Source: Phylloscopus collybita (taxonomy: Eukaryota; Chordata; Aves; Passeriformes; Phylloscopidae). From it: a DNA stretch of 64,000 nucleotides. The notes below the pieces were generated by a model. It made no database searches. It saw only the letters and a list, made by a program, of their open reading frames with translations, and had not been told where the DNA came from. Location: contig JAJNNQ010000075.1 in the NCBI GenBank assembly GCA_027886175.1, positions 32,022,501 to 32,086,500 on the forward strand, read 5' to 3'. The first letter of the stretch is position 1. Every line of letters begins with the position of its first letter. Position numbers and translations under genes: made by a program. Of this stretch, positions 1-12,826 are shown piece by piece.

Positions 1-1888
1 TGCTTTCAGAAAAGAGGAGTATTTCAGAAGAGCTTATTTTTTATACAGACATTACTAACATCAGTTGCACAATACTGTAATATGACTTGTCCTACCATTC
101 TGTGTTAACACATACTAAGAATGCTTCCTAAAGAGCACATCTAGCCCTCATCTACTCCCTCTATAATACACTCATCGAGCAAATTATTTTTCAGTCCAAG
201 AGCTCTCATGTCTGTCAGCTACTCTAATTAAAAGACTCTGTCTTCAACTTATTTATTTCATCCAAAAATACACATACAAGTATGTAGCAAACTGTGTTGA
301 TTCTTCCTAAGTTCAACAGACTGAAGAAGCACTGAAAATCTAAGAGGAATTATTTACCATTTCACTATTACTGGAGCACCCTCAGCATTTTCAGTAAACT
401 AGAATTAAATCCATGAACACCAACCTTACCATCAGGCAGGAGAATATATCAATCTGAAATACAGATTACAATAAATTAGTATCAGGTTCACTGAAGCATT
501 TGAGTAATCTGCCCATCCTGCTTCAATTAAAAAAAAAAAAAAAAAAAAGGCTGTAGAGTTCAGTGAAACAGGACTAGCCTCATACCTATGTAATCTTTTT
601 ATATTATATATTTTGCCTTTTGTGCTAAATGCTGGTAGCCATAGCCTAAAGAACTTTGAAGCCAATGTTAGTGTTATGACTAAAATCAGGGGCACTAGCC
701 AAATTTTTTTTGTGCTATCATCTTACAAAATGAAACTGTATGCATACATATATAGACCACAGGTCAAGATACTTTTGGAACAGTTTTTTTCAAATGACAT
801 TTAACTCCACAGAAGAATTTATATCAAAATTTTAAAAAGATGATACATGAAAATACAAAAGCTTTGTGAAAGTAATAGAAATGGAAATGAGTTCCCAATT
901 CTTCTCAGAATAAGCCCGTAACACGTTGATCAGTCTGCAAAAGAACAGCCTTACCTATTTTATATTAGCAGTATCCACTATTCTCCAGAAAAATCTCCCC
1001 CAAAGTCAAACACACTGGCAGGTACTTCAGTAAAACAGAATACACAGGTCATCCAAGGATCCTTCAGTAAGCAATCCAAAAGGAGACTACAGTGCTTAGG
1101 AAAGAAACTGTGTGAAGGTGAGTTTGTAAACAAAACTCAGTGTCATTTTTGTCTGTCACAGAAATCCAACTGACTGAAAGAGTATGAAAAATGGAACCAT
1201 CTCAGGAGTCAGCCAAAACAACCATCCCCTAGAATACATGGAATCACAGCAAGCTTTACTATCCCAAAAAGTGCCAGCAGCAATCCCTTGCAACAGGGCA
1301 TTCTGCAAATGGAAGTGATTCCTGAAACTTTCACTGCCACTAGGTTGTCCTTGGGATGGCTCTGGCCTGTGCCATACTGGAGGTTTTAAGGCAATGTCTA
1401 ACCCTTGTGGTTCCATCAAGAGGAACCCAATAAAGGATGACTGAGGACAGTGAACTCTGGGTAACAAATGTGCCCCAGTGTTCTGCGGTGAAGCTCACTG
1501 CTGCCTTGGAAGGGAAAGCTCCCCCTTTAAGACCTGTTTTATGAAGAACTGCTCTTTTTGGACTTCTAGTTACCTTATCTTTTAGAGATGAGGACAGAAT
1601 AGCTTAGAAAATCCTAGAAGATTTTTTATTAGTTTGGTGAAGTGTCAGTTTTTGGGCAGGAGCTTAGAGGAGCACAACATCATTTCCACAAGCAGCAGGC
1701 ATAAAAGATTCTCAGTGAGGAATGAACCTGAGCCTCAGAGGTTAGGTAAGACCAAACTCAGGAGTTCACCTTGTCATTCCCATAAAAACTCCCTCAGACT
1801 TCAAGCTTGCATCCCATGGCTCCTGTCTTTCCCTGCATTTTAGAAGAAATCTTGCATGAATATTTATTACAAGTAGCTACACGATGAT

Positions 1889-1972
1889 TTGAAAATTCAG
1901 CAAATATGATTCAGGCAGTTTGTAGGCACTTTGAAAATTCAGCAAATATAATTCAGGCAGTTTGCAGGCACT
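1889..1972. repeat. Two-copy 42-bp tandem duplication
   Basis: Two adjacent 42-base copies begin at 1889 and 1931, each starting TTGAAAATTCAGCAAATAT. They differ at only about two positions (ATGATT/ATAATT and TGTAGG/TGCAGG). The high identity suggests a recent local duplication by replication slippage or unequal exchange in KCNB2 intron 2. No function is apparent. Confidence 0.9.
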
Positions 1973-4900
1973 TAAATACTGAAAGAAAACCACTGCTCTG
2001 ATAGCTTAAGCCATCTCACACATCTTCTTAATGTGCAATATTGTGAGCATTTTTTTTAAATAGCTCAGCTGTCAGTATTGTATATACTTACGCAGAGTGT
2101 GTGTATAGGATAAACTCCAACAAATCCAAACACTTATTTTGGAAATAAAGACTAGTTGGTAATATTTAGAATTAATGGTTACAGTGCCAAAGTAAGCATG
2201 CTTTTCAAAGATAACTTGGCCCCTCCCATGGCTGCTCAAAAACACTAGAAGAGCTGTCTCAGGTACGGTATGTGGAGTTCAGGTATTGACTCACCTACAA
2301 GGCCCTAACACTCATGTGGAAAGGATACTGCATGCTTATGAAATTACTTACAATGTAAAACTGTTTTCTGAGTCCCATCTAGTGTAAATCAAATCCACTT
2401 ATCCCACCAGAAACCCTGATCTTTTTTCATGCTTCCCCAAAAAGAGAATGACCAAAGCATGTTAAGAGCAGACTGTGGCGGCTTCATATAAGGACTGTAC
2501 TGGGATCCTGTTTTAATCTCAAAGTCACTTTGAAACAGCTGTGCCAGTGTCACTTGTTTGTTTTCAATATTTCCCAAAGGATCTGGTTTTCAGTGCTATG
2601 TGTCAAATATTCACATATCTTCATCAAGTAGGAAACTCATGAGTGTGCCATATGTCACGATAAATACCATGGCATTTTTTCTGAAATAAATAACATGCAA
2701 CAGCCTGTTTGGCTTCCCAGTCACTCGGGAGCAATTTTTTGTTCTTCTATATCTTGCAACAAAATCAGAGAGCCAAACAAAGGCCAGTTTGCAGGGGATC
2801 ATATAGATTTGTTTTGCTTCTCAGCTCTACAAAAACCAGACAGAGCCTGTTTACCCAGACAATAAGATGCAGCCCTTTGTGCCCCATATTAATTTATTAA
2901 TGTATCTCCCTGACATCTGATTCCTTCCAAATATCTTACATGGGAGAAGACAATACACTGGCAGCTGCTTATAAAAACATGGAACGGAAGTGCAACATTT
3001 TGAGGAGATATGATCTGCCTCTGGGTGAAGGGAAAGGCACAACAGCCTGGTCTGTCCACTCAGGCATTACACAGCTTAAGTGACATGTCACAGCTGAAAA
3101 CCTAGCTCATGAGATGCCTCTGATTTTGCAGGGGACGTGCTGTAATGCCCAAAACATCACTCTCCTAACCAGAAATACTGCAGTACACATTTTAAAAGAT
3201 ATATGCCATCGATGCTACTCTATACTCAATAAATGGTAACAGCATTAAAAAGGGATATGATCAGTGGTAAAAGAAGCTGTTGTTGTAGTTAAATTGCTGT
3301 CCTAAATCAGGATGCAAGGTGCTGGGGTAAATTGGAATTAACGCTTTCTATCCATTATGGCAAAGATTAGCTGTTCTCATGCAGATGGTACCTGCTGGTA
3401 AATCACTGTAATATCATATATTCCAAATCCTAGTAGGTTTCTCTGTGCAAGAGCTACCATGTGATTCTGTGAATGTTGTCACAAGTGCAGGCACATTCTA
3501 TCCATTACTTTAAAACTTTGTTTTGCAAAACATCACCAATTAGATATTATTACCAAATATGAGAAATGGATTTCCCCAATTTTTAAAATAATTATTCTTG
3601 CCCTTTTTTTCCCCCATTAGCAAGACTCATCATGAATCCCCTTTGATTTTCCTTAATATGTCCATAAAACCAGAGTCAGTGAAGCCCCTTATCACAGCTA
3701 CAGAAGTAAAGTTCTCACCCCGCTGATCATACAGGGAATGGGGATATTCCCTGGTGCCAGTGCTTGATGCCAGTGATGGACTGTCTGCATATGAGTCACT
3801 GCATCTTTGCCCTTGGCACTGCTTCCACAATTTCAGCATCTGTTCTTACTGAGAATTAAATGCCAATAATAAGCAGGTCAGTTCAAAGGACATTTGACTC
3901 ATCTTACTCCAATAGTAGCTTTTAGTGAGTTTTTTAATAAGTTTGCACAGCACTGATAAAATCTCAGGGCTGAAGGGAACCCATATGTAACTGAGGTACT
4001 GAACACCTCTGAAGCAAGACAGATCAGATGGTAGCTGTATTCCCACAACACTTTAAACTGACCAAAAATGCTGAATCATGGGTTACCTGATACTTCATAT
4101 AAGAAGTATAAAGAAGGTAAATAATCTTTTAATGACCAGCTCAGCAGTCAGCATATGTAAGTTCTTCAAAAAAAATCAATTAACTTCTGCCAGTCTTCTT
4201 TGTTCCTTGATATAATATCTATTGAAAAAGCAATAAATTCACTTATCTTTCAAGACATTAAAACACTTGAGTTATTAAATATGAATGACTAGGATCCAAT
4301 ACAATCTCCTTGTCTTACAGTCACATTGACTGACTTTATCATTTGGCACAAGAAATAACTTCACCTTAAAAGCAAAGAAGTGGTAATAAGTCTCCTTGGA
4401 AGAAACAATCATGAGACGAAGATACCTATTTATTACCAATGACCCTTCTGTGTGCTTTACTACAACGTATTTTCAGCACACAAATTTCTATAAAGTATTG
4501 AGAGTGACAATCCAAATTATATTATTCCTGGTAGTCCATCTGGATAAAGTTTTGTGACAGGATTGCCCCCAAAAATAAATTGAAACCAGAGGTCAAACAG
4601 CAGTTCAAGCCACAAACCAGCCAGAAAAGAACATTTATCTCCAATGAATATCAAGCCCTGAGGTATATGATATCTAATACAAAAACTTGTGAGAATTAAA
4701 CTAACACAGAAGCCATTCCTCCCACTTTAAAAAAGAGACAGTCTTAATTCCATCGCATCTTCATCCTTGGTCTACAAATAGATGGCAAAGCACATGAAGT
4801 ATAAGCTTTTTATGAAGAAATATTCACAAAATCAGGATGATACAGTGTCAACTAAACGTAAACGTCAACTAAGAAGAGGACATTGGCAAAAAAAGAGTGT

Positions 4901-5311
4901 TTTGTTCATATAACATAAAGGATGCAAACACAACCAAATGTATTTCTTTCACTTGAACACTTTAATATCTTCATCAAACATTCAGCTGCTGACAGACAGT
5001 TTGCCAATGTGTGATAGCTCTTCTTCACAACACAACAATCAGCTATGTCTTTCCTAAAGTCCTTTGTGTATATATGTTTACCCTCAACCCAAAAGGAGCC
5101 ACTAGCACACCACTAATTAGGGTTTACCCCTGAATGAACACTGTGATAATCCAGGAGATAATTCATGAGCACTTCCAAAGGAAAAATGAAGTGTCCTATA
5201 TGACACCCTGCCCTGCTCTGTTCTGGTCATGCATAGTGACTCTGCTAATTTCCACTCACCCTAAGACCACTTTTAAGCTGCTCTAGAAGGAATAGGCATG
5301 ACAGTCAGTAT

Positions 5312-5358
5312 GAATTATACATAAGACACACTTACATATAAGAATTATATATAAGACA
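5312..5358. repeat. Imperfect 30-bp-period duplication
   Basis: GAATTATACATAAGACA at 5312 recurs as GAATTATATATAAGACA at 5342, a single substitution apart, with a 30-base period. It is a small AT-rich tandem duplication in intron 2. Confidence 0.7.
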
Positions 5359-8300
5359 GTGGAAAATAAGAATCAGGCCTCTAATGTAAAACAGGTGTGA
5401 CCCTCTCTTGGCAAGTCATTGTGGCAAGCTTAGCCAAAATGCACTTGTAGCTAAATAAATATCGGTGGCCTAAATCTCCCCTGCCTTATTTCCCCCATCA
5501 AAGGAATTTTTTCACAAAAGGGATTAGTTACTCAATACAGCACACAAAGTCCTCACAATTTCCAGTCTGGCTTGGGATAATTATACCTTCTGTAATCCAC
5601 AATCCACTAGTTAGCTGATAAATTAGTGTGCCTTTTACAAAGAAGTAATACTCATGTTACAGTTTGTAATGCAAACAAAACAAAAAAGCCCTAAAAACTA
5701 ACCCCAAGAAAAACACAAATCAAAAATATAAAATAAGGACACATCAGCCAAGCAGTGAAACAAACAAAATTAACAGAGAACACTTTCAACCCTATCAGGT
5801 TTCACTTTAAATAAAGAAAACCCCATGCTGCAGAAACACAAAGGCCAATATTTTACCCTTCTGTGTGCGTACATCGACAGGGGTTATGCAAAAATTCAAG
5901 GACAGAATGTGATTGACTAGTAATTTTTTAAATTACTCTCTACTACCATTTATACTTGAACAGTTAGTAGTCACACTGAGCTTGATGCAAATATTCATAT
6001 GAGAAAAAATGACTTGCACAAGAAAGAACCATAGAATCAATCACAATCAATTCCATTCTAGTTGTATTCAAAGGGACAACATGGAATATAAAATACCAGT
6101 TGGAAAATCTCAGTGATATTTGTTGATAATGTTACTGTAAAGTAATTAAAATACTCTTGTAGATGAAAGGTGATTAAGTCACTATCAGATATCTTTAGGC
6201 AGACATAGGCTCTTTGTTACTCCTGGATATTCCACTTATTTCTTATTTCATTCACTCTATATTTACAGTAAAACCTCTTCCCTAGAAAAAAATCCATATT
6301 TATTTAGGATTTAGCCCAAATGAGTTTCATCAGGGCTAAAAAACTGAGAGAAAATAATCAAGCCATTGGACCAAATAAACAAGAATGTGAGGAAGAATCC
6401 ATGCATTTACGCTTTGAAAGAAATACTAGATGTACAGGTTCATTTGATTCACACTCATTCCAAAGTAAGGCTCCTTGGATTTGGAGTGCACTGCACAGAA
6501 CAATATACCTCAGACACAGCTGAAAAGGTATCAGCTCAGGTAGGTGCTCTCTTAACATGCCAGTTCAACAAGGTGCTGAACATGAACACCGATGCAATCC
6601 AGCTGCACAAAGTTCACATCTACTGAAGGCAATGCTCATTCTGCTATCTGTTGAGGACTTTGATACTGACAGGTTGGTCAGAGCTGCTGCTGCACTAAGG
6701 AGGCAGTTATAGTCCACCAGCTGCAAATAAATGATGGCTGATAGCATAAGTAAAATAACTTTTTTTTTTTAAAGACAGTTTTCACAAGCTACTGGTTACA
6801 CAATAAATATAAATAAATGCCTGGTCTAAAAACTCTGATGTTACTCTGGACCAAAGAATGCCAGACTCATGCAAAACTCTGTGGTGTGGGGACCAGGCTT
6901 TGGGACTTCTCTGGGATGTAAAAAATGCAGAATTCCTGTCCTTCGTAAATCCCAGCACTGCTTCACATTCCATAGCACTGTACATGTCTGAAATAGCTGG
7001 ACTTCTGGACATCTTTATCTTAATCCTACTTAAAAAGCTTATGAATGAGAACACTGGAAAATGGAGGCAAATCCTGTTTTCCTCAGCTGAAATGTCTAGT
7101 GAATTCACAGACATCTTTCCTGGGTTGAGGACTAAGCAAGAACTGCTGTGCCTCTAATATGGTAATTGGTGACTCAGATAAGGTGCACATCTGCATTTAC
7201 TAAATGGAAAAAAAAAAAAGTTAAGTGTGCCTGTACTGTGCAACAGTACTTGACCTATAATATTCCTTTTTTTTACTAGCTAAATATAGTTTTAATTTCT
7301 TATCACACATTCTTCTTGCTTTCTCCTATTTATTGTTGCATATCCTGTAAAATACATGCTGCTCATTCACTGTCACCTTGTTCTGTCTCACCTTGCTGTA
7401 AGTGAAGTCAGTGGCAAACCTTCACTGACCTCGAAAGGCGCAGGATTTGTCCTGAGATGCCTAATCCAAAGAAGGACTCCCTCTTAATTCAGTAAGCTTT
7501 GGATCAGACCTAGAAGAGTTCTTAGCAGAATCAAGAAGTGGCAAGACACAGTCACATATCAAAACCACATCCGCGTGTTTATCTCACATTTATAATCTTT
7601 GATGTGAAAGGGATTAAAAAGCAAGCTGTTCCTGTCAACTGCTTGGATGCCACACAGGATCTAAATGACTGAACAAGCATCTATAGGATACCTATGAAAC
7701 ATTCATATGGTTTCATTTCTTCAAAAGGAAGCTAATATTTGAGTTTGAGGCTTATGGTAATATTCCCTCACTTGGTTTCCAACTTGCCACTGTCAAAACC
7801 CCACCATCCTTTCTACTCCTACAGAGGAAAGAGGATGGTTGTGTCTCTTGTCTCAGGACAAATTAGAAACTTATTTGACATGAAATGAAAAATCTAAAAG
7901 AGATGTTATTTAAACACTCGAGATAAAACCTTGTCACAGATCCTAACGCAGTCTGTTTCAAAGGACATCCAACTGATTCCACCACATCTTGTTTTATGTT
8001 CCCTAAGGTCAAATGTGTTGTGATGGTCTTTGTTCTCCCTTATGTCATTCCGCCAAGTTTCTATTGCTGTCTGAGTTGCCACTGGCATATCTGACTATAA
8101 TATTGGCTCATATATGTATTTACAGACTGAAGGTGACTAAATAGAGAAACTGAGTGCATGTATGATGGTGACTTCTAGCTACCAGAACCACAGAAACCAC
8201 ATCAAATGACATTAACTTAGTCAAAGGGCAATTGAAATAATGAAAAGCATTACAACATGTGTACAAGTGCAATGTGAAACTCCCTGTAGCAAGAAAGATC

Positions 8301-9821
8301 TATAACATTGAATCAAATTAGGGGATAAGGGGAAAAGGAAATAAAAGGGTAAAAAATAGTTATTTAAACATCTTGGGAAGTTAAAGAAACAGCCACATTC
8401 ATCTGCAAAATCTGAGGAGAAATCTGCTCAGAGTGACCAAAGGAGGATTTTCCTAAAAGCTCAGGGTCAGCCTAAGCTGACCTTCTTTTAAGCAAATTCA
8501 TGATGGGACACTGTTAAGCCATAAGAACAGTTTGGTGAATGGCAAGCACTCATGCAAGTTTAACCATCCTATATTTCTGCATCTATTCAACATGCAAATG
8601 AATGAAAGTGAGGCACAGGCAAAGAATCTAAAAATCACTATATTACTTTTGTTTTATTCATCTGCTTCATCTTACTGCGTTGACTCCTACCTAGTCTTAG
8701 AAAAACACTAATTAGGCATATGTCTCAAGCCTTAGAGGGAACTGCCTTCTTTTCTGTATATAAAAGAGGAAATATTTCACAAAACAATCTGCCTGCTGGA
8801 TGTCTCTGAGGCAGTGTCCACGGCCAGGTGATCTCCCAGGTCGCGTGCAGTGGGTTTCAGCAGTGTGGCTCAGACAGGAAATCCTCCTGCTCAGATCCAG
8901 GAGGAGAGGTCTGTTACGGAACACACTGGTGATGCTCCAAGGCGAGCAGGACTGAGAAGCTGGTCCCTGAGTCCTGCAGGCAGTGCAGCAGCTGGGTCAC
9001 AGAAGTGATGGTGAGGGCTGATGGACGTTAGCTTGCACCAGGGGATCACAGTGTGTAACAGGGCCTCCCTGAACCCTTTTTGGCAAAACTTATGCCCATC
9101 TGCTTCCCCTCTGCTCTTTCTCCTGGAGAGGAACATATGGCCCAGAATATGTATCGTGGAAGCAGAAAATTTATTCATGTAGTTTTCTAAAATATTCTGA
9201 ATACTTGCATTTTTCTCCTGTAAGCTTTTATTCCAGTTATGAATCTTATATTCTGCCATAACATTTCTTTTTTCATATAAAGTAAGTTCCTAGCTTAAAA
9301 AGTTAGGTAGCTCACAATGAAAAATTAAAATTAAAAAAAAAAAAAGTGTATTGTACTTTGATAGTAAGAGTTACTATTGCAAGAAAAGTCTTTGCCAGAA
9401 TTCTCTTTTTTCTGCACCATCATATTTTAAAACTTACCTTGGTCCAAGACCATTGCATCCAGTAACAAACAACAACAGAAGAAAATAAAGCCACAGTTAA
9501 GCTTAATATGAACATCTAAACATTGAACATTTTCGTTTTGAGTCATTCAAACCGGAGCTGAGCTTCCAAAATTTACCTCACATTAATTGTGGTGCTTCAC
9601 ATCACAAACAGAACAACTAAGCTCCTCAAGATGCAAGAAAATCTTTCTTTTAAATACCAGCATCAACAGCTGTGTGTGCAGCCCCATTTCCACAACCAGG
9701 GTAAACTTTTCCATTGTATCAGTGAGACTTCAGCCAACTTGCCTGTTTGAAGACAGCAGAACTGGAACCAGGATTCATCCGAATTCAGTTGCACTTCTGA
9801 CTAAATAAATATAAACTTTAC

Positions 9822-9956
9822 ACACATATATTTGTGTGTGTGCATAAATGTATAGAATATATACTTGTATATATATATACACACCTGTATACACATAAAT
9901 ATGCATACATATAAATATATACATGTGTATATATATATGCATTAATATTTTAGTAT
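9822..9956. repeat. TA/TG/CA alternating microsatellite
   Basis: This is a run of alternating purine-pyrimidine sequence with interspersed ATATAT, GTGTGTG and ACACAC blocks. It is low-complexity, likely slippage-prone DNA in intron 2. A similar tract lies at 49640-49770. Confidence 0.8.
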
Positions 9957-10462
9957 TTTTTTACAAAACACTCTAATTCTTGATTGCAAAAATGTAGTGT
10001 AAGAGAAAACATGCTATAGTAAAACCATGCCAGACCAGCTGTTGATTCTTTGGTAGCCTATCCAGCACAACCTACCAAACACTGACACACCAGGACAAGC
10101 AAGACTGAAATGGATGTTTGACATAACCAGATGCTTTTCTAAAAAACAAGTAGGTAATGTATTCTGCCTGTATTTTCATTGAAGTGTTTCACATGGAGTC
10201 CATTAAGCATCACGCAGTTGTTTTCAGTCACATACAGCAAAAGCAAAGTACAGTAGTTGCCTAAAAACAACTGAACTCAACAGAGCTCCTTCTGCTGATT
10301 TCAGAGGGGTTTAGGACAGATTTGGGTGTTTTCACTTAATGGTATGTAGATTTTTAGATTCTTCTTTTCTCTAAATATTTCAGTGGATGTTGTTGATTCC
10401 TGCAAGTCAGATGTATGGAGCACGAAACCATTTTCTACTATCTTTGTGTTAAGCCTATTGTT

Positions 10463-10470
10463 TATCCTAC
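10463..10470 (-). promoter_or_regulatory. KCNB2: Splice donor at end of KCNB2 exon 2
   Basis: On the minus strand the codon for K193 (AAG) is followed directly by GTAGGATA. The GT sits at 10470-10469. Beyond it the reading frame gives only V and G before a stop, whereas the conserved protein should continue into S1, so the exon must end here. The site is GTAGGA rather than GTAAGT, a moderate-strength donor. Confidence 0.92.
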
Positions 10471-11049
10471 CTTTGCTGCAACAGATGAGTTAGGTTTCTC
10501 CAGCAAGTCCCAAAGCTTCTTCCTTTTCTCTGGGCAGCAGGTATTGTCAAACTCTTCTCCTTCTCTCTCTCGTAATGTCTCTGCCTCTCTCCTCAGTTCC
10601 TCGTTCATTTGCTCTTTCTTTTGATGGTATCTTGCCTGGCAGCAAGATTCTAAATATATTTCATCAATCCCCCAGTAATCAAGCTCCTGGCCAAAAGAGA
10701 GAGCACACATTTCTTCCATCATATGTAGTTTCCCTGTCCTGTAGAAATTCAAAATGGAAGTGAAAGCCCCTGGGTGTCGATCAAAAAAATACTCATTTTC
10801 ATTCAGATTATAGTCATCACATACTTCTAGCAGAGATTCATGGGTATTGCAGTCTCTGAGCTTTCCTAATCGTGTCCTTGGAAGTCTGTCCAAAGTCCTC
10901 CACAGCACTTCATGATTGAGTCCACCAACATTTATTTTAACTCTCCGCGAGCACGCTTTGCTCCTAATGATCTCCACTGGTTCCGGAGGGAGAGAAAGGG
11001 TGGACCTTGAAGATTTTTTGGTGATCCCTGGTGGGGCTTTCTCAGCCAT
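10471..11049 (-). CDS. KCNB2: Kv2.2 potassium channel subunit, first coding exon (partial)
   Basis: This exon encodes residues 1-193 of a Kv2-family delayed-rectifier potassium channel subunit, a plasma-membrane protein that assembles as a tetramer, especially in neurons. Residues about 35-140 form the T1/BTB tetramerisation domain, including [11 protein letters not shown] and [19 protein letters not shown]. The zinc-binding pattern HX5CX20CC of Kv2-Kv4 T1 domains is intact: H109, C115, C136 and C137. A charged helical linker (about 142-185) follows and ends SSVAAK, just before where S1 should begin. The N-terminus MAEKAPPG and [12 protein letters not shown] fit KCNB2 as I know it; KCNB1 instead starts differently and has VRLNVGGLAHEV. 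The ATG at 11049 has A at -3 and G at +4. The exon is 579 bp and ends in phase 0 at a GT donor. The remaining coding exon (S1-S6 and C-terminus) is not in the window. No frameshift or missing key residue is seen. Confidence 0.97.
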
Positions 11050-11153
11050 TCTGAAACAGATGAAGACGTAACCAGAGTCTGTAGGAAAATGAGCTTCGAG
11101 ACTACGAATATTTGGGCAGAATCCTCTTCAGACAGACAGCTCCATTCCTGAAG
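11050..11153 (-). other. KCNB2: KCNB2 5'UTR part of exon 2
   Basis: This is the 104-bp stretch between the strongest splice acceptor and the KCNB2 start codon. It is inferred to be untranslated leader carried by the first coding exon. The exact 5' edge is uncertain because two weaker acceptors lie inside it: CCTACAG would start the exon at 11078, and TTTCAG would start it at 11050, one base before the ATG. The distal site has much the best pyrimidine tract. Confidence 0.7.
11128..11145 (-). other. Short upstream ORF in KCNB2 leader (5 codons)
   Basis: Reading the minus strand from 11145 gives ATG, four sense codons and TGA, encoding MELSV. It ends 78 bases before the KCNB2 start codon. The context GGAATGG has G at -3 and G at +4, so initiation is plausible. 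It exists in the mRNA only if the distal acceptor at 11154 is used; the two inner acceptors would remove it. Reinitiation at KCNB2 is possible. This is a regulatory candidate, not a gene. Confidence 0.4.
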
Positions 11154-11176
11154 CTAAAAAAGACAAAAAATTAGCA
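11154..11176 (-). promoter_or_regulatory. KCNB2: Splice acceptor and branch point for KCNB2 exon 2
   Basis: On the minus strand a TGCTAAT branch-point-like sequence (around 11171-11177) is followed by an almost pure T tract and TTTTTTAG ending at 11154. The distance from the branch A to the AG is about 18 bases, which is typical of vertebrate introns. Seen directly; its use by the spliceosome is inferred. Confidence 0.75.
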
Positions 11177-12799
11177 TATTGCCATGTACAATGCATCCCT
11201 CAAGCTCTCTCTCTCTTTCCATACTTTCATATGCAGATAAAAATTTAATGATTGCAATTTGCCCTCTTTATAGTGACACTCTTTGTGGTAATATCCAGAA
11301 GCACTGGAACAACTGGAACAGCTAAGAGCACTATGTTTAAGCAAAGGGAAAACTCACTGAAATTTTTGTATTTGTAAAATCAACTGTGACAATTTGTACA
11401 AAGGACTTGGGTTTTTTCTTCTTTTTTAAGAATCAGTTTGTGATGCAGCTGTGTTAGCTTAATCTGATTACTTACCTTTTAAAGTGTGAGGTGTGCAAAT
11501 GGAAAGATTTTAGGGATATCTATAAGTAAAGACAGAGGCTAGTCAACCTTTTATTGAAAAATTTGAATTTGGGAGCTACTGAAACTGAATAAAACAATCA
11601 GAGCATGTCAAAATCTCCAAACCAAACTACTTCCCTCCTTTTCTCAATTCAAATCTTAGTTTATATTATTTCATGGGTAAATATTATTCACCAACAGTTT
11701 GACTCCCATCCTGAGAAGCTGTATTTTTTTAGCACCACACAGCACTTATTTCTTTACAAATGGGTCAAAAGAATTCTAAGTCTTTTGCGGCCAACAGACC
11801 AGTAATACATGTTATATAGGCAAGGGTTGTACATACTGTTCTCTGGATCCTCTGAAAGGCTCTTCTCTGCCCCACTGTTCACCTGCTAAATTGCTGCACA
11901 CATGACTGCATGACAGCAGACCTCGGTTTCAATAATCCACAAGTGCATCCTCACTCACTGTGCCCAGTGCTTCAGTGAACTCTGAAGTGCAGCTGTTTGT
12001 CACTAAATGTAGAATACCAGTATCAATCAGGAAGGAAACCCACCCACCAGCTCTACTGCTGCCAACTGTCAGACACAGTGCTTAAATATTACCTAGCAAT
12101 AGTATCATAGCCCAAAGAATGCTTAAGCAAGGCTTCTATTCCAAACTTGGAAAGTCCTCCTTAGTAATTTCCCAGAGTTGACATCTCCTCCTTCCGTTCC
12201 AGGCAAATCAACAATTCAACAATCTGGGGTGGGGGGTGGTTATTTGCTTGTTTTGTTTTGCTTGAAGTGAAGTAAGTCCAACAAACAAAAGAATTTGAAG
12301 TGTACAAGAATTTGATCCTCCTTGCAGAGTAATGCATGAAAGTTGTGCTGGTAGAGATTGTTATCTATAAATATATCAGGAGTAAACACCTGGAAGGGTT
12401 TTGAACTATTTGTACTGAAGTACCAGTTGGCACAAGAACAAAAGGGTACAAACTCATCATGAGAAAAGGCAGAAATCTGAAAGGGAATTAGAAGGTCACA
12501 TAGACCAGCTCCTCACCAGAGCAGTGAGAATCTAGAATAATCCTTTACTAGATGTATCAGGAAAAAACAAAAATAATTCCAGCATATCATCTGACACACC
12601 CAGGACTATATTGACTATGTTGCTGGTATAAAATCAAAACAGCTAAACTTCATTATATCTAAACTTTAAAAGTTCCTCTGCCAATAGATAAGACTCAGTC
12701 AACCACAATTCAGGTAAACCAGACTATCATGTCCAAAAACATCAGAAAAGAGGAAAATTACTTATCAGAGTAATACATCTTAAGATTTGTGTTTTATTT

Positions 12800-12826
12800 T
12801 GTTTTGTTTTGTTTTGTTTTGTGCAT
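12800..12826. repeat. (GTTTT)n microsatellite
   Basis: About five perfect GTTTT units occur, preceded by GTTTTATTTT. This is a simple pentanucleotide repeat in intron 1. Confidence 0.85.

Larger units (their letters stand above)
1..10462 (-). other. KCNB2: KCNB2 intron 2, partial (3' part outside window)
   Basis: This AT-rich non-coding DNA follows the donor of the first coding exon, so it is the 5' part of the next intron, at least 10.4 kb long. No exon encoding S1-S6 or the Kv2 C-terminus is seen on the minus strand; such an exon would show as a minus-strand reading frame of hundreds of codons. Apart from two small tandem duplications, a TA/TG-rich microsatellite and a GC-richer block at 8790-9080, I see nothing recognisable. 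The short reading frames here match nothing I know. Confidence 0.85.

Noticed and set aside
1..10462. Second KCNB2 coding exon (S1-S6, C-terminus)
   Set aside because: Looked for as a long minus-strand frame; none exists here, so it must lie outside the window.
11727..11746. TTAGCACCACACAGCAC as a possible REST/NRSF silencer site near a neuronal gene
   Set aside because: The left half fits, but the spacing to the right half is two bases too short and the rest does not match.
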